A DNA stretch of 64,000 nt from CAYOPZ01 sp964406005 (GCA_964406005.1 CAYOPZ010000004.1:86525-150524); one strand, 5' to 3'; counted from the stretch's first letter, positions 51,575 through 61,754 are shown. Numbers and translations are program-made. Notes: generated by a model from the letters alone, not told the origin.

Positions 51575-52948
51575 ATGAGAACAATTTGTCTGTATTTCCA
51601 GGTTCATCAGCCCTTCCGCCTCAGAAGATACCGCTTCTTTGACATAGGGAACGAACACTATTACTACGACGATTATACCAATGAGAGCATGCTGAGGAAA
51701 GTAGCGGAAAAATGCTACATTCCGGCAAACCGGATATTGCTTGACCTGTTGAAAAAACATCAGGGCAGGTTCAGGGTAGCTTTTTCACTGTCGGGTATTG
51801 CCATGGATCAGATGGAACTGTATGCGCCCGAAGTCCTCGATGGTTTCAGGGCACTTGCACAGACGGGTTTTGTTGAATTCCTGGCAGAAACCGATTCCCA
51901 TTCGCTGGCGTCCCTGAAGGATGACGAAGAATTCAGCCGGCAGGTGGAGGCACATACCGGTAAAATCAGGAAATATTTCGGACAGACACCAAAGGTATTC
52001 CGGAACACGGAACTCATTTATTCTGACGAGATTGGCACAAGGGTGGCGGATATGGGATATGACGCCATGCTGACCGAAGGTGCAAAGCACATACTGGGCT
52101 GGAAGAGCCCGAATTACCTGTATTGTAATGCAGTGAACCCGAAACTCAGGCTGCTGTTGAAGAACTTCACGCTGAGCGATGACATCGCTTTCCGTTTTTC
52201 CGACAGGGGATGGGCCGAGTATCCCCTGACCGCTGAAAAATTCACGGGATGGCTTAACCGGATCGGGAAAGACGAGGAAACTGTAAACCTGTTTATGGAT
52301 TATGAAACCTTCGGGGAACATCAGTGGGAAGAGACGGGGATATTTGAGTTCCTGAAATCCCTGCCGGGAACGATACTTTCCAGGTCGGACTTTCGCTTCA
52401 GTACACCTTCCGAAGTTGTGAACGAGCTTCAGGTCGTATCGGCCATGCAGGTTCCATACCCCATATCCTGGGCGGATGAGGAAAGAGACCTTACGGCATG
52501 GCTTGGAAATGAACTTCAGAACGAAGCTTTCGACAACCTGTATGCGCTGTCGGAGAAAATAAAAATGGTCGATGATCCTGTATTGAAAAAGGACTGGAGC
52601 TATCTTCAGATCAGCGATCACTTTTACTACATGTGTACCAAGTTTTTTTCAGACGGCGCAGTACATTCCTATTTCAATCCCTATGATACACCCTACGATG
52701 CCTTCCTCAATTATATGAATATTCTCAGTGATTTCACCCAGCGTTTAAATGCAGCTGTGCCCCGGACGGATGTGGAGCAGGAAATATCCAATTTAACGGG
52801 CCTTTTAGAGGAAAAGGAAAGAATCATCGAGAAATACGAGCAAGAGGTTTACCAGCTGAACAAGCAACTGTTGCTTGAGCAGGGGAAAACCGAAAAAAGC
52901 GCTGACAGCCCTGCAACAAAAGGCAAAAGCGCAAAAAAGAAAAGCTAG
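51575..52948 (+). CDS. GH57 alpha-amylase-like glycoside hydrolase
   Basis: I use the ATG at 51575 (MRTICLYFQVHQPFR, 457 residues); the track upstream overlaps the GT4 gene. The barrel has the GH57 landmarks: QVHQPFRLRR, the nucleophile Glu in FRNTELIY (E146) and the acid/base Asp in FMDYETFGEHQW (D242). The last ~55 residues are a coiled coil and a lysine-rich tail. GH57 members hydrolyse or transfer alpha-glucans. As a cytoplasmic enzyme in this operon it should trim glycogen or maltodextrins. Confidence 0.9.
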   Translation: MRTICLYFQVHQPFRLRRYRFFDIGNEHYYYDDYTNESMLRKVAEKCYIPANRILLDLLKKHQGRFRVAFSLSGIAMDQMELYAPEVLDGFRALAQTGFVEFLAETDSHSLASLKDDEEFSRQVEAHTGKIRKYFGQTPKVFRNTELIYSDEIGTRVADMGYDAMLTEGAKHILGWKSPNYLYCNAVNPKLRLLLKNFTLSDDIAFRFSDRGWAEYPLTAEKFTGWLNRIGKDEETVNLFMDYETFGEHQWEETGIFEFLKSLPGTILSRSDFRFSTPSEVVNELQVVSAMQVPYPISWADEERDLTAWLGNELQNEAFDNLYALSEKIKMVDDPVLKKDWSYLQISDHFYYMCTKFFSDGAVHSYFNPYDTPYDAFLNYMNILSDFTQRLNAAVPRTDVEQEISNLTGLLEEKERIIEKYEQEVYQLNKQLLLEQGKTEKSADSPATKGKSAKKKS

Positions 52949-52966
52949 ATCAAACTATTTTCATTC

Positions 52967-55900
52967 ATGGCGAAGCACTATCAATCACCGGATTACCTTT
53001 TCGAGGTGAGCTGGGAGGTCTGCAATAAGGTCGGCGGGATACATACGGTCATTTCAACCAAGGCAAAATCACTGCGGGAAAACCTGGGCGACCATCACAT
53101 TCTCATAGGCCCGGATGTCTGGAGGGATTCCTCTGAAAACCCGGAATTCGAAGAAGACAGGACACTGTTCCAGTCATGGATCGCGCAGGCAAGGAACGAG
53201 GGTCTCCGGTTCCATGCGGGACGGTGGAAAATTGCCGGGAGGCCCATAGCCATCATTCTGGATTTCACTACATTCATGTCGGGGAAAGACGAGATTTTCA
53301 GCAAATTGTGGGAAAGTTACAGGCTCGATTCCATTTCGGGACAATGGGACTATATTGAGCCTACGCTGTTCGGATATGCGGCGGGCAGGGTAATTGAGAG
53401 TTTTGCCGCCTACCATCTGAACATCCGGAGCAGGGTCGTTGCACAGTTCCATGAATGGATGACGGGAGGCGGACTTCTCTACCTGAACGAAAACAGGCCG
53501 CAGATCGCTACCGTTTTCACGACACATGCCACGGTCATAGGAAGGTCCATTGCAGGGAACCAGCTTCCCCTGTACGACAAACTTGGGGATTATGACGGGG
53601 ATGATAAATCCAATGATTTCAATGTGGTTTCCAAGCAGTCACTTGAAAAGCTGGCAGCCATGCATGCGGATGCTTTTACGACGGTCAGCGGGATCACGGC
53701 AAAGGAATGCAAACAATTCCTTAAAAAAGAGGTGGATGTCATTACTCCGAACGGTTTCGAGGATTCCTATATTCCGGAGGGTGAGGAGCTGGAGAAAAAG
53801 CGAAACCAGGCACGCAGCAGCCTGCTCAGGGTTGCCGGGAAGGTTACGGGTGAGGATCCTTCTGACAATGTCTTTCTGGTGGCTACCAGCGGCAGGTATG
53901 AATACCGGAACAAGGGGCTGGATGTATTCATTGACGCCCTTGGGAAACTCAATCAGGATAAGCGGTTGAACCGGGAGGTGATTGCTTTTTTTCTGATCCC
54001 GGCACATCATTACGGCCCCAGGAAAGACCTTCTTTCCGCACTTCAGAGCGACGATTCTCCGGACTGCAGCAACCATTGCTGCCTGACGCATCATCTTCAC
54101 GACCCGGAATCGGACCCCATACTCAACAGGATAAGGGAAAACAACCTTAACGATAACAAGGGGCAGAAAGTCAGGGTGGTATTTGTGCCCTCCTATCTGA
54201 ACGGCGACGACGGGATTTTCAATGTTCCCTATTACGATCTTCTGACCGGATTCGACCTGACCGTTTTTGCCTCCTACTATGAACCCTGGGGATATACACC
54301 GCTTGAAAGCCTCGCTTTCAGGATCCCTTCCGTAACCACCAGCCTGACGGGATTCGGGATGTGGGTAAGGGAAGAGTACGGGAAGGTGGACCGGGGCCTG
54401 ACCATTGTGGAAAGGAACGATGACAACTATGCAGAGACCGTCGACGGTATTGCCGGTGCAATAGCCGCCACGGCAGGATTAACCGGGGAGACCTATGAAG
54501 CGGCCAGGCAGGAAGCCTGGATGATATCCCGTACGGCCCTGTGGAAAAACCTGATCGAGAAACAATATGAGGCATTTTCCATTGCCCTCGAAAAATCCCG
54601 GCGGCGCACCAGCCTGTTCTTTGACAAGGAACGTCCGGGCTTTGTCACCGAGCGCATTGTAACACAGAAGCCCGAATGGAAAGAATTCATGGTCAGGGAG
54701 AATGTACCCGAAAAGCTGGCCGCACTCGAGGAACTGTCCGACAACCTTTACTGGTCATGGGATCCGGAGACAACGGAATTGTTCCGTGACATAGACCCGG
54801 AACGCTGGGAGGAAACCGGTCATAACCCCATTGTACTGCTGAAGCAACTGCCCCTGAGTGTTTTCAGGCAGCTTGAAAAGAGCGGGGAATTCCTGCAGAA
54901 ACTCGGCAGGGTCTATGAAAAATACCGGGCCTATATGGCCGGAAAAGCAGATACCGTAAAGCCCAAGGTGGCCTATTTCAGCATGGAGTTCGGGATACAT
55001 GATTCGCTGAGAATATACAGCGGAGGACTGGGAATGCTGGCCGGTGATTACCTGAAGGAAGCGAGCGATTTTAACCGCGATATTGTAGCGCTGGGGCTAC
55101 TGTACCGTTACGGGTATTTCACGCAGATCGTATCTGCGGGCGGAGAGCAGATCGTGGCGAACGAACCCCAGGATTTTTCACGGATCCCTGCCGCTGCGGT
55201 GAGGGACGAACAGGGGAACTGGAAAACCATAAGCATTCAATTTCCCGGCCGGACGGTTAAAGCAAGGATATGGAGGGTGAATGTCGGGCGGATTGAGCTA
55301 TACCTGCTGGACACGGATTTCGAGGAAAACATCGAACAGGACAGGAATATCACACATTACCTTTACGGGGGAGACGAGGAGAATCGCCTGAAACAGGAAC
55401 TGCTGCTGGGCGTCGGAGGGATCCGTGCACTTGAGGTGCTTGGCATCCAACCTGACCTGTTCCACTGCAACGAGGGACATGCGGCATTCATCGGATTTGA
55501 ACGGCTCCGTATCCTGGTAAACAAACAGAACATGACCTTCCAGGAAGCCCTGGAAGTGGTCAGGGCGAGCACCCTGTTCACGACCCATACACCCGTTCCC
55601 GCCGGTCACGATACCTTCGAGGAAGGCCTGGTACGTATGTACATGTCCCATTATCCCGACAGGCTGGGGATTTCGTGGGATCAGTTCATCGGCCTGGGGA
55701 GACTGCACGCGGAAGACAAATCCGAACGGTTTTCAATGAGTTACCTTGCCATAAACATTTCCCAGGAGGTGAATGGTGTCAGCCGTTTGCACGGGAAGGT
55801 CACCCAGCAGATGTTCAGTGAATTGTGGCAGGGATATACACCGGACGAGCTGTATATCGGGTATGTTACGAACGGCGTGCATTTCCCCTCCTGGGTAGCG

Positions 55901-57208
55901 CCTGAAATGCTGGAGATGTACCTTGAGACGTTCGGTGAGGATTTTGTCGGGCACCAGTCTGACAGGGACAGGTGGAAGAGGATCTACCAGGTGGATGATG
56001 CCAGGATATGGGAAATCAGGAACCGGTTGCGCGATAAAATGATTCAGCATATAAAGACGAGGCTGAGAACGGCCCTGGTAAAGAAACTTGAAAATCCCGG
56101 GTTGATCATGGAGGTGGAAGACAAGCTCAGAAGCGATATCCTTACCATCGGGTTCGCCCGCAGATTTGCAACATATAAGAGGGCACACCTTCTTTTCCGG
56201 GACATCGAACGGCTTTCGGGGATTGTAAATGATCCCGACAGGCCCGTGCAATTCGTTTTCGCAGGGAAAGCGCATCCCAAGGATAAGGCCGGACAGGAAC
56301 TTATAAAAATGATTGTCGAGATATCGAAGAGACCGGAATTCAAAGGTAAAATCCTTTTCCTGCAGAACCATGATATATCCCTGGCGAAAATACTGGTACA
56401 GGGTGCGGACATCTGGCTGAACACCCCTGCAAGGCCCATGGAAGCCTCGGGGACAAGCGGTGAAAAAGCCGTTATGAACGGCGGACTTCATTTCAGCGTT
56501 CTGGACGGTTGGTGGGCGGAAGGTTATATGGAAGGAGCCGGTTGGGCGCTGGAACTGGAAAAAACCTATGAAAACCAGAATTACCAGGATGAACTTGATG
56601 CAGAGACCCTTTATACGCTGCTGGAAAATGAAGTCATACCGCTCTTTTATGACAGGGCGAAAGGTGATATACCGGTGCAGTGGGTACAGTACATCAAGAA
56701 ATCCATCGCCAAAGTGGCTCCCAATTTTACCATGAACAGGATGCTGATCGATTATGAGACCAAGTATTACAAAAAACTCTATACGCGTTCACAGAAACTG
56801 ATCCGGGATGATTATGCACTTACCAGGGATATTACCGCCTGGAAAAAGATCATGCTCAGGCTCTGGGATGGTCTCGAAATCGTTACGTTTACCCATCCGG
56901 ACATTTCGAAGGATTCAGTCATACTGGGAGACAGTTATGAAGCGGAAATCATACTCCGGCTCGGGAACATATCCCCTTCGGACATCGGTGTGGAACTCGT
57001 GATCCCGGATTTCAAGCCGGAGAACGGCAAAGACTTCAGAACCTATTCCAGGGACTTTGAACTTGTCCGGGAGGAAGACGGCAACGCAACCTACAGGGTG
57101 GAGGTCAGGCCTTCCCGTTCCGGTGAATTCCAGTACGGGATACGGATCTATGCAACGCATCCGGAACTGCCTCACCGGCAGGATTTTCCCCTGGTAAAAT
57201 GGGCCTGA
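52967..57208 (+). CDS. Fused GT3 glycogen synthase and GT35 glycogen/alpha-glucan phosphorylase
   Basis: 1413 residues in one unbroken frame. Residues 1-~550 are a eukaryote-type GT3 synthase (LFEVSWEVCNKVGGIHTV, the donor motif YYEPWGYTPLESL). After a linker (about 550-570) the rest is a GT35 alpha-glucan phosphorylase: ALEELSDNLYWSWDPE, AYFSMEFGIHDSLRIYSGGLG, TNGVHFPSW, and the PLP segment EASGTSGEKAVMNGG with its lysine. Synthase uses UDP-glucose to build glycogen and phosphorylase releases glucose-1-phosphate, so opposite activities are joined. In Bacteroides the two are separate neighbouring genes, so this looks like a fusion. Its stop touches the stop of glgB (TGATCA). Confidence 0.9.
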   Translation: MAKHYQSPDYLFEVSWEVCNKVGGIHTVISTKAKSLRENLGDHHILIGPDVWRDSSENPEFEEDRTLFQSWIAQARNEGLRFHAGRWKIAGRPIAIILDFTTFMSGKDEIFSKLWESYRLDSISGQWDYIEPTLFGYAAGRVIESFAAYHLNIRSRVVAQFHEWMTGGGLLYLNENRPQIATVFTTHATVIGRSIAGNQLPLYDKLGDYDGDDKSNDFNVVSKQSLEKLAAMHADAFTTVSGITAKECKQFLKKEVDVITPNGFEDSYIPEGEELEKKRNQARSSLLRVAGKVTGEDPSDNVFLVATSGRYEYRNKGLDVFIDALGKLNQDKRLNREVIAFFLIPAHHYGPRKDLLSALQSDDSPDCSNHCCLTHHLHDPESDPILNRIRENNLNDNKGQKVRVVFVPSYLNGDDGIFNVPYYDLLTGFDLTVFASYYEPWGYTPLESLAFRIPSVTTSLTGFGMWVREEYGKVDRGLTIVERNDDNYAETVDGIAGAIAATAGLTGETYEAARQEAWMISRTALWKNLIEKQYEAFSIALEKSRRRTSLFFDKERPGFVTERIVTQKPEWKEFMVRENVPEKLAALEELSDNLYWSWDPETTELFRDIDPERWEETGHNPIVLLKQLPLSVFRQLEKSGEFLQKLGRVYEKYRAYMAGKADTVKPKVAYFSMEFGIHDSLRIYSGGLGMLAGDYLKEASDFNRDIVALGLLYRYGYFTQIVSAGGEQIVANEPQDFSRIPAAAVRDEQGNWKTISIQFPGRTVKARIWRVNVGRIELYLLDTDFEENIEQDRNITHYLYGGDEENRLKQELLLGVGGIRALEVLGIQPDLFHCNEGHAAFIGFERLRILVNKQNMTFQEALEVVRASTLFTTHTPVPAGHDTFEEGLVRMYMSHYPDRLGISWDQFIGLGRLHAEDKSERFSMSYLAINISQEVNGVSRLHGKVTQQMFSELWQGYTPDELYIGYVTNGVHFPSWVAPEMLEMYLETFGEDFVGHQSDRDRWKRIYQVDDARIWEIRNRLRDKMIQHIKTRLRTALVKKLENPGLIMEVEDKLRSDILTIGFARRFATYKRAHLLFRDIERLSGIVNDPDRPVQFVFAGKAHPKDKAGQELIKMIVEISKRPEFKGKILFLQNHDISLAKILVQGADIWLNTPARPMEASGTSGEKAVMNGGLHFSVLDGWWAEGYMEGAGWALELEKTYENQNYQDELDAETLYTLLENEVIPLFYDRAKGDIPVQWVQYIKKSIAKVAPNFTMNRMLIDYETKYYKKLYTRSQKLIRDDYALTRDITAWKKIMLRLWDGLEIVTFTHPDISKDSVILGDSYEAEIILRLGNISPSDIGVELVIPDFKPENGKDFRTYSRDFELVREEDGNATYRVEVRPSRSGEFQYGIRIYATHPELPHRQDFPLVKWA

Positions 57209-59227
57209 TCATTCATGGACCTTTTTAACGGGAATCCGCCTGAATACAAGGGCGGAACGTACCGGGATATACAGCTTCAGCATATGTTTCGGGGAGGTGC
57301 TCCGGTCCGGGAGGGAATAGTACGACATGCTGCTGTCAACGAGTCCGTACCCCCCGTAATTCCTGTCGTCCGTATTCAGTACAATACTGAATTTTCCCGC
57401 ATCCACAGGGATCCCGTAGTGGGTAAATGATTGTGAGGGGCTGAAATTGAAAACAAAAAGAAGCTCCCCCCTGGAAAAGGCGAGCACCTGGTCTGAAGTA
57501 TGCGCAGAAAAAAGGTAGGGCCATGGATGCTTTAGTGTTCCGGATTCCCTGATAAGCCGTATCATATCCCGGTCAAACAGGTTCAGGTATTTATACCTGA
57601 GCGATTCATTGTCCGGCAGGGACCACTGCCGTCTGGCATACTGAAAGGACCAGTTGTTCCCCTCCCGGGGAAAATCGATCCATTCCGGGTGGCCGAATTC
57701 ATTGCCCATGAAGTTCAGATAGCCGCCGCCGGCAGCCGCCAGTGTTACCAGCCGTATCATCTTATGCAGGGCCATCCCCCTTTCCACCACGAGGTTTTCG
57801 CTCCCGATGCTCATGGAATCATACATATCCTTGTCCATCAGCCTGAAAGCGATGGTCTTGTCGCCCACCAGCGCCTGGTCGTGAGACTCTGCATAAGCGA
57901 TCGTTTTTTCATCATCCCTTCTCCGGGTCAGCTCGTAATAGATTTCCTCGACATTCCATTGTTCGTCCTTTTTTTCCTTGAGCGTTTTGATCCAGTAATC
58001 GGGCGTACCCATGGCCATCCGGTAATCAAAACCGAATCCGCCGGCATTCCGGGTCGCCCCCAATCCGGGCATGCCGCTCATTTCCTCGGCAACGGTGATG
58101 GAATCGGGATGTACCTCCTTTATCATCTTGTTCGCCAGCATAAGGTAGGTAATGGCATCCTCGTCCTGTTGGCCGTTGTAATACGCCTCATAGCTGTCGA
58201 AATCCCGTCCCAGGCCATGGTCATAGTACAGCATGCTGGTGATCCCGTCGAACCGGAAACCGTCAAACCTGTATTCTTCAAGCCAGTAACGGCAGTTGGA
58301 CAACAGGAAATGCAGCACTTCATTCTTGCCGTAATTGAAGCAGAGGGAATCCCAGGCCACATGTTCCCGGCGCGGCCCGTCATGAAAATATTGCCAGGGT
58401 GACCCGTCGAAACGGGCCAGACCCTCGACCTCGTTCCTCACCGAATGGGAATGGATGAGATCCATGATCACAGCGATGCCGTTTTCGTGTGCCGCATCGA
58501 TCAGCTTCTTCAGGTCATCCGGAGTACCGAAGCGGGACGATGCAGCGAAAAAGCTGGATACATGGTATCCGAAGGATCCGTAATAAGGATGTTCCTGTAT
58601 GGCCATGATCTGGACTGCATTGTAGCCTCCCGCCGCGATCCGGGGCAATACCCTTTCCCTGAAATCGTCATAGCCTGCAATCCCGGGTTCTTCACCGGAC
58701 ATACCGATATGAGCCTCATAGATCAGGGGAGGGGATTTGAGGGCGTTTCGCCATCCGTGTTCCCATTTATAGGGCTTGTCCGGCTTCCATACCTGCGCAT
58801 TGAATATCAATGTATCGGGATCCTGTACCACCCTGTCGGCCCAGGCAGGGATTCTGTCCCCCCGGCCGCCCTTCCAGTGCATTGAGAGCCTGTAAAGATC
58901 CTTGTGCTTCAGATTATCGATGGGGACGGATATTTCCCAGATACCGTTGTCAAGGGATGTCAGCTTCCACTCCGGGTCCTCCTTCCAGCTGCTGAAGCCT
59001 CCGATGAGATATACTGCATTCGCGTTGGGAGCCCACTCCCTGAATACCCACCGGTCATCAAAGCGGTGCAGGCCGAAATACAAATGGCCCGAGGCAAATT
59101 TTGCAAGTGAACCGGTCTCCTTTGCCAGTTCCCTTTCCTTTTCCAGAGCCTTGTTCATCCGGTTCAGGATCACCGGTTCAAAGGGCCTGAGCCAGGGATC
59201 GTTCTTTACGATTTCAGGGGTTTCCAT
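57209..59227 (-). CDS. glgB: 1,4-alpha-glucan branching enzyme
   Basis: 672 residues. The N-terminal CBM48-like domain (GLHRFDDRWVFREWAPNANAVYLIGGF) is followed by the GH13 barrel: DLIHSHSVRNE, the nucleophile region GFRFDGITSMLYYD, the acid in TVAEEMSGMPG, and YAESHDQALVGDKT. It resembles the eukaryote-type GH13_8 group, not the usual bacterial GlgB. It makes alpha-1,6 branches and acts with the GT3 synthase coded opposite. It has its own promoter region on the minus strand upstream of 59227, where no clear -7 box is seen. Confidence 0.93.
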   Translation of the reverse strand: METPEIVKNDPWLRPFEPVILNRMNKALEKERELAKETGSLAKFASGHLYFGLHRFDDRWVFREWAPNANAVYLIGGFSSWKEDPEWKLTSLDNGIWEISVPIDNLKHKDLYRLSMHWKGGRGDRIPAWADRVVQDPDTLIFNAQVWKPDKPYKWEHGWRNALKSPPLIYEAHIGMSGEEPGIAGYDDFRERVLPRIAAGGYNAVQIMAIQEHPYYGSFGYHVSSFFAASSRFGTPDDLKKLIDAAHENGIAVIMDLIHSHSVRNEVEGLARFDGSPWQYFHDGPRREHVAWDSLCFNYGKNEVLHFLLSNCRYWLEEYRFDGFRFDGITSMLYYDHGLGRDFDSYEAYYNGQQDEDAITYLMLANKMIKEVHPDSITVAEEMSGMPGLGATRNAGGFGFDYRMAMGTPDYWIKTLKEKKDEQWNVEEIYYELTRRRDDEKTIAYAESHDQALVGDKTIAFRLMDKDMYDSMSIGSENLVVERGMALHKMIRLVTLAAAGGGYLNFMGNEFGHPEWIDFPREGNNWSFQYARRQWSLPDNESLRYKYLNLFDRDMIRLIRESGTLKHPWPYLFSAHTSDQVLAFSRGELLFVFNFSPSQSFTHYGIPVDAGKFSIVLNTDDRNYGGYGLVDSSMSYYSLPDRSTSPKHMLKLYIPVRSALVFRRIPVKKVHE

Positions 59228-59316
59228 AAGGATCCGTACGATGCTGAAATTTAACTATTTTTGAAATCCCATAAAACCCCTGCTCCGGAGACATTTCACC
59301 AGTCGTGATTTATTCT

Positions 59317-59324
59317 TAATTTTG
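59317..59324 (+). promoter_or_regulatory. Possible -7 box for ribF
   Basis: TAATTTTG matches TAnnTTTG about 18 bases before the ribF ATG. A second box, TATTTTTG at 59256-59263, is an alternative. Neither has a clear -33 partner. Confidence 0.35.
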
Positions 59325-59341
59325 GATTTCTTTATTCAGGC

Positions 59342-60295
59342 ATGATCGTTCATCGCGACATTGATAATTTCCGTGTTCGGTCCCCCGTAGTCACCGTAGG
59401 AATCTTTGATGGTGTGCACCTGGGCCATAAGCATATTCTGGACAGGCTTTCAGAAGTGTCTGCATCCTCCCGGGGAGAAACTGTCATTGTAACTTTCTGG
59501 CCTCATCCCCGGCTGGTCCTGAATACGGAAGATACGGATTTCCGGCTGCTGACCACGCTTGATGAGAAAATCCGCATGCTTGAGGAAACCGGTATTCAGC
59601 ATCTCGTGATCATTCCTTTCACAAAGGGGTTCAGCCGGATGTCAAGCTGTGATTTTATCGAAAATATCCTTGTTGAAAAGATCGGGATAGGGGAACTGGT
59701 TGTGGGTTACAATCACAGGTTCGGAAAGGACAGGGAAGGAGATTTCGACAAGCTGAAGGAATACGCCGGGCAATACGGGTTCGGTATAGAAAAGCGGGAT
59801 GCACTGCACCTGGCCGGCAGGAAAATAAGTTCATCGGAAATCAGGAAACTGCTCGGGGCAGGAAACATTGGGGAGGCCAACCGGCTTCTTGGCCGGACAT
59901 ACGGTTTTTCCGGGGAGGTGGTCGGAGGAAGCCGCCTCGGTACCTCCATAGGATTCCCGACGGCGAACATTACACCGGATGATAAGCACAAGCTGCTGCC
60001 GGCAGAAGGGGTTTATGCCGTGGAAGCCGGGATGAAAGGGAAGGTCTATTCCGGGATGATGAATATCGGCAGCAGGCCGACCGTAAACAGGGATCCTGGC
60101 AGAAAGACCGTTGAAGTCCACCTGATAGACTTCCTGGGCGATATTTACCATGAGCAGATACAGATCAGGTTCATATCGAGGCTCCGGGAAGAAAAACATT
60201 TTTCCGGCATTGACGATCTGAAAAAGCAGCTTGAGAAGGACAGGGAAATGACCATACGCGTTTTCAGGGATTTACGGTTCCGTGTAAAAGAGTAA
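59342..60295 (+). CDS. ribF: Bifunctional riboflavin kinase/FAD synthetase
   Basis: 317 residues. The N-terminal FAD synthetase has the nucleotide loop VTVGIFDGVHLGHKHIL. The C-terminal flavokinase begins near RTYGFSGEVVGGSRLGTSIG and has FPTANI. It converts riboflavin to FMN and then FAD. ahcY follows 34 bases later and may have its own promoter, so coupling is uncertain. Confidence 0.95.
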   Translation: MIVHRDIDNFRVRSPVVTVGIFDGVHLGHKHILDRLSEVSASSRGETVIVTFWPHPRLVLNTEDTDFRLLTTLDEKIRMLEETGIQHLVIIPFTKGFSRMSSCDFIENILVEKIGIGELVVGYNHRFGKDREGDFDKLKEYAGQYGFGIEKRDALHLAGRKISSSEIRKLLGAGNIGEANRLLGRTYGFSGEVVGGSRLGTSIGFPTANITPDDKHKLLPAEGVYAVEAGMKGKVYSGMMNIGSRPTVNRDPGRKTVEVHLIDFLGDIYHEQIQIRFISRLREEKHFSGIDDLKKQLEKDREMTIRVFRDLRFRVKE

Positions 60296-60300
60296 CTTTG
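60293..60300 (+). promoter_or_regulatory. Possible -7 box for ahcY
   Basis: TAACTTTG matches TAnnTTTG, overlapping the ribF stop. A TTTA lies 18 bases upstream near the -33 position. It predicts a leader of about 25 bases. Confidence 0.45.
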
Positions 60301-60329
60301 TTCCTGAGCTTAATTAAAGATTTAAAGAG

Positions 60330-61754
60330 ATGAAAACGACAGAAAGAGCAGTGGAGTCCTTGCCTTATAAGGTAAAAGATATCGGCACGGCGGAATTCGG
60401 AAGAAAGGAGATCGAAATTGCGGAGAAGGAAATGCCGGGCCTTATGGCCATTCGCAAGAAGTTCGGCCCCGACAAACCCCTGGCCGGGGCGAGGATAACG
60501 GGTTCGCTGCATATGACCGTGCAAACGGCCGTCCTGATAGAAACCCTTACCGCCCTCGGCGCAGATGTACGCTGGGCCAGCTGTAATATTTTTTCCACCC
60601 AGGACCATGCCGCAGCCGCCATTGCCGCAACTGGTATTCCAGTATTCGCCTGGAAGGGTGAGAGCCTTGAGGAATACTGGTGGTGCACGGAGCAGGCGCT
60701 TACCTTTCCCGGTGCTTCGGGCCCCACGCTTATCGTGGATGACGGAGGGGATGCGACGCTGATGGTTCACCTTGGATACAAGGCCGAGGAAGATGCCTCC
60801 ATACTGGACAGGGAACCCGGCAACAGGGAAGAAGGCGTGGTTTTAAGCAAGCTCAGGGCAACGTATGGCCAGGATCCGCAAAAATGGCACAGGATGGCAA
60901 AGGAAATCCGGGGTGTGTCTGAAGAAACCACGACAGGCGTAAACCGCCTCTACCAGATGCTGGAGAAGGGGGAACTCCTGTTCCCGGCCATCAATGTCAA
61001 CGATTCCGTCACAAAATCCAAATTCGATAACCTGTACGGTTGCCGTGAATCCCTTGCAGACGGGATCAAGCGGGCCACCGATGTAATGATCGCAGGCAAG
61101 GTTGTCGTCGTTCTGGGTTACGGCGATGTGGGCAAAGGCTGTGCAAGGTCCATGAAAGCCTACGGAGCCAGGGTGGTGGTCACCGAGATCGATCCCATTT
61201 GCGCATTGCAGGCGTCCATGGAAGGGTATGAAGTAACCACCGTCGAAGATGTTCTCGAAGAGGGAAATATTTTTATCACCGCGACAGGGAACAGGGATGT
61301 GATAACGGCCGGACACATGTCAAAAATGAGAGACCAGGCGATTGTCTGCAATATAGGACATTTTGACAATGAGATACAGGTGGACGGGTTGAACGCCCTG
61401 AAAGGTGTGAAGAAGGTGAATATCAAGCCCCAGGTGGACAAGTACATATTTCCCGACGGCCACGCCATTTTCCTGCTTGCCGAAGGCAGGCTGGTGAACC
61501 TGGGATGCGCCACGGGCCATCCGTCCTTTGTCATGAGCAATTCGTTCACCAACCAGTCGCTTGCACAGATCGACCTGTGGACCGGCAATTTTGAGCTGGG
61601 GGTATACAGGCTCTCCAAGAAGCTCGATGAGGAAGTCGCACGGCTGCACCTCGGGCAGCTCGGTGTAAAGCTTACGAAGCTCACGGACGAGCAGGCCGAC
61701 TACATAGGCGTACCCAAGGACGGCCCCTTCAAGCCCGACCACTACCGCTATTGA
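60330..61754 (+). CDS. ahcY: Adenosylhomocysteinase
   Basis: 474 residues, a normal length. The NAD-binding loop is VVVLGYGDVGKGCARSM, and the catalytic Lys/Asp/His set lies in regions such as NVNDSVTKSKFDNLYG. The C-terminal end KPDHYRY is typical. It splits S-adenosylhomocysteine into adenosine and homocysteine, which relieves inhibition of methyltransferases. A repeat array follows the stop. Confidence 0.97.
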   Translation: MKTTERAVESLPYKVKDIGTAEFGRKEIEIAEKEMPGLMAIRKKFGPDKPLAGARITGSLHMTVQTAVLIETLTALGADVRWASCNIFSTQDHAAAAIAATGIPVFAWKGESLEEYWWCTEQALTFPGASGPTLIVDDGGDATLMVHLGYKAEEDASILDREPGNREEGVVLSKLRATYGQDPQKWHRMAKEIRGVSEETTTGVNRLYQMLEKGELLFPAINVNDSVTKSKFDNLYGCRESLADGIKRATDVMIAGKVVVVLGYGDVGKGCARSMKAYGARVVVTEIDPICALQASMEGYEVTTVEDVLEEGNIFITATGNRDVITAGHMSKMRDQAIVCNIGHFDNEIQVDGLNALKGVKKVNIKPQVDKYIFPDGHAIFLLAEGRLVNLGCATGHPSFVMSNSFTNQSLAQIDLWTGNFELGVYRLSKKLDEEVARLHLGQLGVKLTKLTDEQADYIGVPKDGPFKPDHYRY

